Assembly (NCBI GenBank): GCA_034096865.1
Contig: JAWQFJ010028352.1
Span: 58,407 to 78,406 of the forward strand
DNA length: 20,000 nucleotides
Reading direction: 5' to 3'
From: Theodoxus fluviatilis
Lineage: Eukaryota; Mollusca; Gastropoda; Cycloneritida; Neritidae
Below the pieces are notes generated by a model. That model saw only the letters and a program-made list of their open reading frames with translations. It was not told the origin of the DNA and searched no databases. How positions within the stretch are numbered: the first letter of the stretch is position 1; every line of letters starts with the position of its first letter. Positions 1 through 9,900 of this stretch are shown here, piece after piece. The translations under genes and the position numbers were made by a program.

Positions 1-484
1 GCTTTTGCGGGGCTTAAATGGCCTTACATAGCCTACAAATTGGTCTGATGGGCCGTTTTTAAACTCCCTTCCATAGCTCCATTCACATGTCACGTGCTTA
101 GATTCCAGCAGTATCTTGGCTTAAAGGCACAATTACAGCACACGGAAGAGGGTCTTGTTGTTTTTTTTTTTTGAAACAAGGCGTGTTTGTAATGTACAAC
201 ATAGCGCGAAACTTGCCAGTCAGCGGAAGGAACATGGATGGATGGTACGCATGCAAGAGCCCCAGAGACTGAAGGGGGGGCGGGCTTGCCATTGTTCCAG
301 CAGGTTCCAGCATAATGGGCACGCCGTTGTAGCTATAATCAAACACCCTAAAGATACCATATTAGTGAATCTGTAATAATTGTCCAAAGGTCATTAGAGA
401 CGAGGACCAGTCTATTGTCATCTCAAAAGACACACTTGACCTGCTCATTCAGACGGAAATGCGTCGCAGAGGTCTCGAATAGTC
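1..484. other. Unassigned DNA before the pyrimidine tract
   Basis: I see no gene here. There is a T12 run at 161-172 and short open frames on both strands (up to 82 codons) that carry no recognisable motif and overlap each other antiparallel. Base composition is mixed and unlike the C/T-rich DNA that begins at about 485. Confidence 0.5.
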
Positions 485-1485
485 AACCCCACCCTCCCCC
501 ACCACCTGCCCCTATCCCTGCCTAAAAATCCCAATTTTGTTTTCTCTCCCTCTCCCCTGCCCTTGCATTTGTTCCTCATCCCACCCCTCCCCACTGCTCG
601 TTTCCATCCCCCACACCCCTCTTCGCCCCCTCCTTGCCTCTTTTCTCCCCCCCCCCACTCCCGCCCCCCCCACCGACCACTGCCCTCCCTGCCCCCCCCA
701 ATAACCCCCATTGCCCTCCCTCCCACCTATCGGCCTTGTTTGTTTTTCTCCCCCAACCCCCGTCCGCCTCCTCTCGTGCACTCTCTCCCCCCCACCCCTC
801 CCCCTGCCTTCCTTTCTCCTTGTTGTCTCCTCCTATCTCATCTTTATCTCATACTTAGCTCCTTCCCGAAACTCCTTCCTCCCCCTTCACCCTGCCGCCT
901 CTCTTTCTCTCAACTTCCTCTTTCTCCTCTGGCCTCTCTTTTTTCTGCCCTTTTCAACCCTATTATTCGTCCTTCCCCCTTCTTTTTTTTCCCCCTCACT
1001 CTTTTATTTTTTCTCTCTCCTGCTTTCTTCACCCTTTCTCCCGATCCTTCCTCTTTTCGATCCATGTTCCCTTCCCACCCTCTTCCCACCTTTAACATCC
1101 TTCTCCCCCACCCCCCCCCTGCCCTTCTCTTCTTCCTCTTTACTCCTTCCTCTTTTAATATTAGCCCTCCAATCTCTGCTCATTCCACACCCTCCCCACT
1201 TTTCATTAGCCTGTTTTATCCGTCTTCCACCACCCCTGTCTCCACATTCGCGTATCCTATTTTTCTTTCCTTGCTACATTCATCTTCACCATCCCACCGT
1301 AGCTGCATGGTTCCTTTTTGGAGCTGTGTCCAACCACCCTCCTCTGTCTTTGTTTTTCTACCTTTTTTTTTTTTTTTTTTATTCTTGGTGTGAGTGTCTA
1401 TGTGGTCCTCCTTCTTGGTTAGTATTTTGCGTTTCCTACCTCTCCCTGCCTTCCCCACGGCTGCTCTCGGTTCCCCCGCGCGTGT
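485..1485. repeat. Irregular pyrimidine-rich tract, ending near a T18 run
   Basis: The + strand is overwhelmingly C and T, without a clear period, in contrast to the ordered array that follows. Open frames of 276 and 304 codons run through it, but they are rich in Pro, Ser, Leu and Phe only because purine-poor DNA rarely forms stop codons. A pure T18 run lies at 1363-1380. After about 1381 the sequence briefly becomes mixed before C-rich DNA resumes near 1530. It is probably degenerated flank of the same low-complexity locus; that relation is inferred. Confidence 0.75.
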
Positions 1486-1619
1486 GTGATGTACAGGTCT
1501 CGTTCCCCGGAGTGGGACCGACGTGTGCCGGCCCCCACCCACCCCGCCCCTCCCCCCCCGCCCCTCCCCCCCCCCGCGCCTCCTCTCCCCTACTCCCCCG
1601 CCCCATCCCACCACCCACC

Positions 1620-4505
1620 TCCTAGCACTCCCACACTCTCCCCCTATCTCTTCCCAACTCTCTACCTACCTCTCCCACACCCTCCCCCTACTTCTCCCCC
1701 ACTCTCCCCCTACCTCTTCCCCACTCTCCCCTTACCTCTCCCCCACCCTCCCCTACCTCTCCCCCACCCTCCCCCTACCTCTACCTCACTCTCCCCCTAC
1801 CCCACTCTCCCCCCCCCTCTTCCCCACCCTCCCTCTGCCTCTCCCTCACCCTCCCTCTGCCTCTCCCCCACCCTCCCCCTGCCTCTCCCCCATCCTCCTT
1901 ACCCTCCCCAAGCTTCTCCCGTACCCTCCCATTATCTCTCCCCCATCCTCCCCTTACTTCTCCCCCACCCTCCCCCTGCTTCTCAACCACCCTCCCCCTG
2001 CTTCTCCCCCACCCTCACCCACCCTCCCCCTGCCTTTCCCCCATCCTCCCCACCCTCCCCAAGCTTCTCCCGCACCCTCCCCCTACCTCTCCCCCACCCT
2101 CTCCCTACTTCTCCCTCATCCTCCCCCTGCTTCTCCCCCACCCTCCCCTTGTTTCTCCACCACCCTCCCCCTGACTCTCCGACACCCTCCCCCTGCCTCT
2201 CCCCCACCCTCCCCCTACTTTTCCCCCACTCTCCACCTCCTTCTCCCCCACCCTCCTCCTACTTCTCTCCCATCCTCCCCCTACTTCTCTCCCATCCTCC
2301 CCCTACTTCTCCCCCACTCTCCTCCTACTTCTCCCCCACCCTCCCCCTACTTCTCCCCCACTCTCCCCCTCTCTCCTCCACCCTCCCCTCCTCTCCTCCA
2401 CCCTCTCCCTACTCTCCCCACCCTCTCCCTACTCTCCCCACCCTCTCCCTACTCTCCCCCTCCTCTCCCTACTCTCCCTACCCTCTCCCTGCCTCTTTCC
2501 CACCCTCCTCCTGCCGCTCCCCCTCCCTCCCCCTTCCTCTCCCCCACCCTCCCCCTACCTCTCCCCCACCCTCCCCCTACTCTCCCCCACCCTCCCCCTG
2601 CTCTCCTCCACCCTCCCCCTACTCTCCCCCCACCCTCCCCCTACCTTTCCCTCACCCTCCCCTACCTCCTCCCCCTCCCCCTACCTCTCCCCCACCCTCC
2701 CCCTACTCTCCCCACCCTCCCCCTACCTCTCCCCCACCCTCCTCCTACTCCTCCCCCCTCCCCTCTCCCCACCCTCCCCCTACCTCTCCACCACCCTCCC
2801 CGTGCCTCTCCCTCCCCCTCCCCCTACCTCTCCCCCACTCTCCCCCTGCCTCTCCCCCACTCTCCCCCTACTCTCCCCCACCCTCCCCCTCCCTCCCCCA
2901 CCCTCCCCCTCCTCTCTCCACCCTCCCCCTACCTCTCCCCCACTCTCCTCCTACTTCTCCCCCACCCTCCTCGTACCTCTCCCCCACCCTCCCCCTACCT
3001 CTCCACCACCCTCCTCCTGCCTCTCCCCCACCCTCCCCCTACCTCTCCACCACCCTCCCCGTGCCTCTCCCTCCCCCTCCCCCTACCTCTCCCCCACTCT
3101 CCCCCTGCCTCTCCCCCACCCTCCCCCTACCTCTCCCCCACTCTCCCCCTGCCTCTCCCCCACCCTCCCCCTGCTCTCCTCCACCCTCCCCCTACTTCTC
3201 CCCCCACCCTCCCCCTACCTCTCCCTCACCTTCCCCTACTCTCTCCCCACTCTCCCCCTACCTCTCCCCCACCCTCCCCCTGCCTCTCCCCCACCCTCCC
3301 CCTACCTCTCCACCACCCTCCCCCTAATTCTCCCCCACTCTCCCAATTATCTTCCCCACCCTCCCCCTGCCTCTCCCCCACCCTCCCCCTGCCTCCCCCA
3401 CCCTCCCCCTGCTTCTCCCCCACCCTCCCCCTGCCTCTCCCCCACCCTCCCCCTACCTCTCCCCCACCCTCCCCCTACCTCTCCCCCATCCTCTCCCTAC
3501 CTATCCGCCACCCTCCTCCTACTTCTCCCCCTTCCTCCCCCTGCTTCTCCCCCACCCTCCCCCTGCCTCTCCCCCACCCTCCCCCTGCCTCTCCCCCACC
3601 CTCCCCCTGCTCTCTTCCACCCTCCCCCTGCCTCTCCCCCACCCTCCCCCTACTTCTCCCCCACCCTCCCCCTGCCTCTCCCCCACCCTCCCCTACCTCT
3701 CAACCACCCTCCCCGTACTTCTTCCCCACCCTCCCCCTACTTCTCCCCCACTCTCCCCCTACCTCTCCCCCACACTTCCCCTGCCTCTCCCCCACCCTCC
3801 CCCTGCTCTTTCCGCCCTCCCCCTGCCTCTCCCCCACCCTCCCCCTGCAACCCCCCTCCCCCTACTTCTCCCCCACCCTCCCTCTGCCTCCCCGCACCCT
3901 CCCCCTGCCTCTCCCCCACCCTCCCCCTACCTCTCCACCACCCTCCCCGTACCTCTCCCCACCCCCCTCCCCCTACTTCTCCCCCACCCTCCCCCTATTT
4001 CTTCCCCACCCTCCCCCTGCCTCTCCACCACCCTCCCCCTACTTCTCCCCACCACCCTCCTCCTACTTCTCCCCACCACTCTCCCCCTGCCTCTCCCCCA
4101 CCCTCCTCCTGCCTCTCCACCACCCTCCCCCTACTTCTCCCCACCACCCTCCCCTTACTTCTCCCCACCACCCTCTCCCTGCCTCTCCCCCACCCTCCCC
4201 CTGCCTCTCCTCCACCCTCCTACTACCTTTCTCCACCCTCCCCCTATCTCTCCCCCACCCTCTCCCTGCCTCTCCCCCACCCTCCCCCTGCCTCTCCTCC
4301 ACCCTCGCCCTATCTCTCTCCCACCCTCTCCCTGCTTCTCCCCCACCCTCCTACTACCTTTCTCCACCCTCCCCTTATCTCTCCCCCACCGTCTCCCTGC
4401 CTCTCCCCCACCCTCCCCCTGCCTCTCCTCCACCCTCGCCCTATCTCTCCTCCACCCTCCCCCTGCCTCTCCTCCACCCTCGCCCTACCTCTCCCCCACA
4501 ACCCA
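1620..4505. repeat. 22-bp C/T tandem array made of two 11-bp halves
   Basis: The commonest unit is ACCTCTCCCCC followed by ACCCTCCCCCT, so a purine (usually A, often G in the first half) appears about every 11 bases. By length this is roughly 130 units. Many units are shortened to 19-20 bases or carry single changes. The period is not a multiple of three, so the reading frame rotates each unit and returns after 66 bases, giving a 22-residue Pro/Ser/Leu pattern. All three + frames stay open for long distances (1523-4534, 1486-3327 and 2802-4523) because nearly every TA or TG is followed by C. One frame ends at a chance TAA at 3325-3327. The minus strand carries G5, G3 and G5 runs with short loops, which suit G-quadruplexes. 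I treat it as non-coding. Confidence 0.93.
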
Positions 4506-4640
4506 TCCCAGCTCACTGTATAGGTCGGGAGTAACATTAGACCCTGCCCATCTCCACGCGAGCCGTACACAAGGTCGAGACTCAAGAAAGTGGAACGTTG
4601 TTTGCTCAGTGACAGCGTAATTTTCATAGTTTTCTACCTC

Positions 4641-4692
<52 letters not shown>

Positions 4693-4728
4693 TGTGTGTG
4701 TGTGTGTGTGCACGTATGTGTGTGTTTT
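4641..4728. repeat. (TG)n microsatellite
   Basis: Near-perfect TG dinucleotides with TA and CA interruptions around 4685 and 4711. It faces a CA-rich block at 4801-4847 in inverted orientation. An 11-base perfect inverted repeat (4724-4734 and 4774-4784) lies between the two. Confidence 0.95.
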
Positions 4729-4800
4729 TGTGTTGGTAGATGTGTGGGTGTGATGTCAATAAGGTGATAAAAGAACACAAAAACATGTATGCACAATAAA

Positions 4801-4847
4801 ACACACATAAAACACACGCACATACACACACAAACACACACACACAC
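4801..4847. repeat. (CA)n-rich imperfect microsatellite
   Basis: CA dinucleotides interrupted by AAAAC and CGC steps. The tract runs directly into the CT microsatellite at 4857. Confidence 0.9.
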
Positions 4848-4856
4848 TTTGAAAAA

Positions 4857-4936
<80 letters not shown>
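4857..4936. repeat. (CT)n microsatellite
   Basis: About 40 CT dinucleotides with two small interruptions (a TTT at about 4870 and an AT at about 4888). The minus-strand frame would read as alternating Arg-Glu, a composition artefact. Confidence 0.96.
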
Positions 4937-4942
<6 letters not shown>

Positions 4943-5034
4943 GCAAAGCAGCTGGTAAATAGCTAGAAATTTAACTTTTGTCATTCTTCCATTCTTCCTA
5001 AAGCATTATGGTCTTTTCTCTGCAGAGAGGACAG

Positions 5035-5205
5035 TGACGTCACACCATCAAACCATGTCAGCCTATGACGTCATGAAGGTTTCATCCTAGACGGATGACG
5101 TCACAGTATCCTGTCTATTCCATGACAAGGTTCCTTCAAGACGTCGTTCATCGCCCGCCTAGGTTGCCCTACTCCATGACCTCACGGAAATCTGCACTGA
5201 CGTCA
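5035..5205. promoter_or_regulatory. Cluster of four perfect TGACGTCA (CRE-type) palindromes
   Basis: Exact TGACGTCA occurs at 5035-5042, 5066-5073, 5096-5103 and 5198-5205. A one-mismatch site (TGACCTCA) is at 5177-5184 and a TACGTCAT variant at 5261-5268. The first three are 31 and 30 bases apart. TGACGTCA is the classical binding site of CREB/ATF bZIP dimers (established knowledge). Four copies in 171 bases is far above random expectation for an 8-mer. The nearest downstream gene starts at 6922, about 1.7 kb away, and no TATA box or first exon is evident between them. Whether this is a promoter, an enhancer or part of a dispersed repeat cannot be told from one copy. Confidence 0.5.
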
Positions 5206-6921
5206 TCACCCGAAGCCTTTAGATGAGTTGTGGTTTTCTGCCTGTGCGTCACACATCCTCTACGTCATCCTTGAGGGAAACCTGACTGAGGGGCGACTTT
5301 GAGACACCCGTCGCGGCTGTGGGCCACGAAGCCCTAGAGATGCTGCGGTGTGTCTGGCTTGGCCAAAACCTGTACAGGGAGGGACACGTAACAAGCAAGG
5401 CTTTCTCTGCCGCCTGTGTCGTCCGGGACGCATGTCTCTCCGCCGCTGCCAGGCCTGCCTTGGTACACGGAACTGGAGTGCCCCGGCATGACTGCGTGTG
5501 GTCGCCGCGTGGCTACACAGTCTGACCAGCAGCAGGCGGGGCACACGTGGGCAGAGGGCTGGACTGAGGTCACCGCACTCTTGTGTCACTGTCTGTTCTC
5601 CAGTGGTCGCTGTCTTTTCATTTCTTCGCCCGTCTGATCTGGTCCGCAAGTTTCCCGCCAGACCTCAGGGCCCTCAGCCAGCACGTCCCAGGGAGTGGAC
5701 GGGAGGCTGCGGGCTCCCTGTGTCTGAGAGGTGGACGGCGTACTGGTCGCGTGCCCTCGTGTCCCTTGCCCTTGTCATGCGTCTTCCCTGCCTGTCACGT
5801 GTCCAAACCCACGCAGCTGCCGTGCATGAGCCTCACGTGAAGTGGGCACTTGAGATCCTCACGGACGTCTGACGCAGAGACTTGCAACTTCTGTCAGGCG
5901 TTTCTAATCTGATGGCTGACTTCTTCCAGATAGAATTCACAGTTGAGGTTTACAGAAAGGAATGTGTCTTTGCTACTGAGACCTCGGAAAGTTTATTGTA
6001 CATTAACTGAGGTTTCTGCTGAACTAGGTACACTTCCGCTCTCCAGTACACCTGGATGGATAGATTCGTGAGGAATAACCTGGAGCAGCTATAACCGCGC
6101 ACTGGCAACTTTTTGCTCTACAGAGAACTTGTTAACGTCTAATTATGTCAAGTGTTCAAGCCTGCTCGTTGTCATGCAAAAGTAAAAAGACACAACGGTA
6201 CTTCAATTCTTAACAGATTTATCTGCACTCGCCTTTTCGTTCTCTGAATCCATATTGTCCTGCTTGCATCATGCCGAACGCAGTCGTGTTTTTGATGTCT
6301 GCAAACAGCGTGAGCAGTACCTGAGTTCTTTCCTCCAGCTTTGTTACAGCGTGTGCACCCATCCCGCCGTCAGTGTGGTAGGTAAAGCAAGTAATCTCTT
6401 GTGCCTGGAGACTGCTCGCTTCACTGGCACCGTTGTACCTAGGGAGTCGTGTATGCTGTATTTCTCCTTCTTGCTGCCTACGGCCTTGAACAATCTTCTT
6501 CCTGGTTGCTTGACATTCCACAAATGGTGTTTTTTCTGTAGATAAAGGTATAGGTATTGTTTTTGTGCTTTGAATTATCACCGGTATCAGAGACTCGATT
6601 AGTTTCAGTCTATACCGCCTGATCAGTCCAGTACCAAACACGAGAAAAATCAGACTGGTCGCATGTTACACCATCCTCACTCTCTCGTGACTATTCTACC
6701 GTGATCCTGGGTCAGGGCAGTATCAAAGATTCATGGCACCACGGTGCACCATCACTGTCTTCGTAGGTACACAGTTGTACTCCTGGTTAAGGAGAGTCTG
6801 CACGAGTGAAGCACCTCGACCGACGATGCATCTCTAGTCTCCCTGCATCTTGGAACGTCGCGACCGCCAGCCACACACGACTGCAGAGGAGGACTAGAGT
6901 CGCTGGACTGGGAGCCCCCAC
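5206..6921. other. Unassigned DNA upstream of the main gene
   Basis: Positions 5280-5880 are GC-richer and carry overlapping open frames on both strands (up to 129 codons) without recognisable motifs; they could include a 5' untranslated exon but nothing proves it. Positions 5880-6780 are AT-richer with no supported gene. A possible 3' splice site (CTCTAG ending at 6837) lies 84 bases before the main start codon and is weak. Confidence 0.4.
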
Positions 6922-9900
6922 ATGTCTGACCTGCCCATGGCTGAGGAGCCCGGATGCTTTCCCGAGCTGTACAGCCCCGACCTGACTCGCTATGTCTTCA
7001 CCTCCAGACGAGGCAGGGAAGGGATGGGACATGGGGACAGGCGGACACAGGGGCCCGAGGCAGACAGCTGCGGCCAAGAGGGGGTCGAAGATCCCACGTC
7101 CCCTCCAGAAAAGGTGGGAGACTGCCGCAACAGCCAGAGCGAGGCTCCGACTCATCCTCATAGGGAGGAGAACCCCCGCCACATCAAGAAAGAATTGATT
7201 CCATTCAAATGTTTGACCTTGGAGGCTCTTCCTCACGACATCCGGACACCAGACAATCTGGAGCTAATCCTAGAAATGTGCGAGCGGATCGCTCTTCTGC
7301 ACCTCGGGAAACCCGACAGTGTGCATCCTTCAGAGGGGTCGTCCGAGCAACGACCGCATGTTCCCTCAGCAACAACAGCGGTGGGTTTCATCTACACCAT
7401 AATGAACACAACAGTTGGCTCCAAGATCATCGTGGTTACATCCCCCGAGAGCCTGCCCACAAACGAGGCAGTGGAGCGGTCAGTGCTGGAAGTTGCGCTG
7501 GACAAGCAAGCATTCCGGAGAGTGGAGAGTATGCCTGGAGTACCCCTTCCCCCCTGGAGTCGCGCAGAGACCGGAGGAAAGTTCTCCATTGCCCTCTACG
7601 AGTTCGGCTTCAACGACTGGATCGACGATCTCCGCATCCCAGGAAGAATCGGATACCACCCAACTCTACAGTCGGTAGCAATGCTGCCTGGTAAGGAGGG
7701 CCAGGAAAAGATTGTCTGCGTTGTCTCGTGGACTCAGGCAGGCTGCAAATGCGTCAGCTTTGGACAGGTCCTGCAGGAGACTCGGGAACACCTCCTCCAC
7801 GACGCCCCCGTCCGCCCCGACTGCTTGGGATCATTCGTTATGGTCTTCTCCTCTAAGAACTACTTCCTGCTAGCCAAGGGCAGGGGTGATCAGAGAGGCG
7901 GCGTGGCAGTGACGGTGGACTGGAGCAGAGTCAAGGCAGCGGCGCTCCTCTTGCAAGACTTCATCCCCGTCGTTGACCTGACCCTTGACCTCCTGCCAGA
8001 TGCAATCAGAAGCAAGGAAAACCTCAGAATCATTCAGGAAATCTCAAAGCTTGTAGTCCGCGTCAATGTCAACAAGCTGAGCGAGAGACGCCCGAAGAAC
8101 GACCCCTTCATAGCTCGTGGAGACAAAACCCTTACAGGAACTGGCACCATTCTGAAGGACGCAGAGGGTCAGGAACTCAATGCGATTACCATCCAGACGA
8201 ACAAGCACATCATCTACGACACGTACGAAGGTGACCACTCTACGATTGACATCAACTACGACACGTCCTCCTTCACGCCCAAAAGAAAACGAACTGGCCG
8301 AAGACGAGGTACGCTTATGTCCTCATATGAAGCGATTGACCAATGCACAGTCTTCTACTGTGTAAAAGAAGAGGATTGGTCCATCATCGATTTGCCACAG
8401 TTTCCACGTAACCCCGTCACGCTCAAGTACAGGCTGCCGGTAGGAAAAACGCATGAATGGGAGTCGGGCATCATCTTTGCAGTTGTGTCGCATCCTCTTG
8501 GGGAACCGAAGCACGTGAGCTTTGGCCGTCTGATTTCCACGCCAGACCGTCGAGGGCTTCGACACAGCGCTCCTACGCTACCCGGATCTAGTGGTGCCCC
8601 CATGATCGCTTTCACACAGGATCCCCACATCCTTGCAGCAGACATTCTGTTCTACCACGAAGGCAAAGACATGAAACATGGGTGGAACATTTGCCACTCT
8701 GAAGAACATAAATCACCCGACGTCAGGCCCGATGACGTCAAACGATCTATGGACAGTCTGCAGCTCGTCCAGTTCATCCCCATCTTTGCTGAATTCCTGC
8801 TGCATCCTGAGGACTACCGTGCAAGCCTGAGGGAGTCAACACTCGGTATCTGCAACGCTCCGTCTGGGCAGGAGATCAGTGATTTGATCAGAAACAGTCC
8901 GAACGCAGAGAAAAGATTTTTGGAAATTGTTCAAGACGCTCCAATCTTCTTCCCTCCCGGCAGTCAGCGGGACTCTGATGTCATTTCCAGTCTGCTCCCT
9001 CTGATGACGTCAGGCATGCCGTGTCGCTGCCGCTCCATCGTCCGCTCCATCACTCGCAGCACGAACCCGGATGCGGAAGTCTTCACCATCAGCGACGCAG
9101 CTCCCCCTGGCTTCAATCCCTGCAGACCATGGCCATGGTCATGTGACATCTCTGACGACTTATCTTGCATCGAGCGGCAATGCCTCCTCCGTGCGGTTCT
9201 GACTGCCACAGAATGGATGGAAGATGCCTGGCCTTTCCTGGCGTTGCTGGTGCTGATCCTGAAAGCCAACTGCATCGCCAACAAAATGGAGACCCTCCAC
9301 CAGGAAGGGACCAGGACCCTGCCAACACTCCCACAAGGGCAAGGGGAGACTACACATGGCCGAGGTTCGTCTGTGTCACGTGACGAGGTCCAAGGTCAGC
9401 AGCCTGGTGATGTCCGGGGAGAGATGACGGCATCAGAGAAAGAAGTGCGGAAAGCGGTTGCAGCAGAAGTGAACACCTTGAATGAGGGTCTCAGCTGCCC
9501 AGGGGAACATTTAGTGCTGTTGTCCTTGCTGATTCAAGCGACATTGTACATAAACTTCCACGTCGCGAACGTCGCTGGTGATGCCTTCCTGATCGGCAAG
9601 GAGTTTCCGGCTTTCTGTCATGATGCAGTGGCGAGGTGGAGACACTTGCGGCAGCATGTTTTGTCGACCTTGTCACAAACTCCCTTCGGGAAACGCCAGA
9701 CCCCCATCTCTGAGGCGACCTGCCGTTGCGGTGCTCCTACCAGCTTCGACGTGATAAGAGCCTTCGAAGTCATGTTCTGTAGATTGACCAGGATCAATGA
9801 AGAAAGCGATCCCACCAGAGGTCAGAAGCTTAATCAGTTCCAGGCCAATCGCAGCAGTACCCTAGATTTTTCGCAAAGCTTTCTATTCATGAACACCTTC

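Noticed and set aside
563..1625. Open frames of 276 and 304 codons in the irregular pyrimidine tract
   Set aside because: Same composition artefact; they overlap in different frames and lack any domain-like pattern.
1486..4534. Very long Pro/Ser/Leu-rich open frames (1003, 613 and 573 codons) in all three + frames
   Set aside because: They follow from a purine-poor 22-bp repeat in which TA and TG are nearly always followed by C. Three frames cannot all be selected, and the unit length rotates the frame every repeat.
5260..5872. Overlapping open frames of 68-129 codons on both strands
   Set aside because: They run antiparallel in moderately GC-rich DNA with no motif, no clear start context and no splice structure. 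Possibly an untranslated exon, but not supported.
8733..9012. Two TGACGTCA sites within the protease gene (8733 and 9005)
   Set aside because: They lie in coding sequence, well downstream of the start, and are isolated from each other; no reason to call them regulatory.
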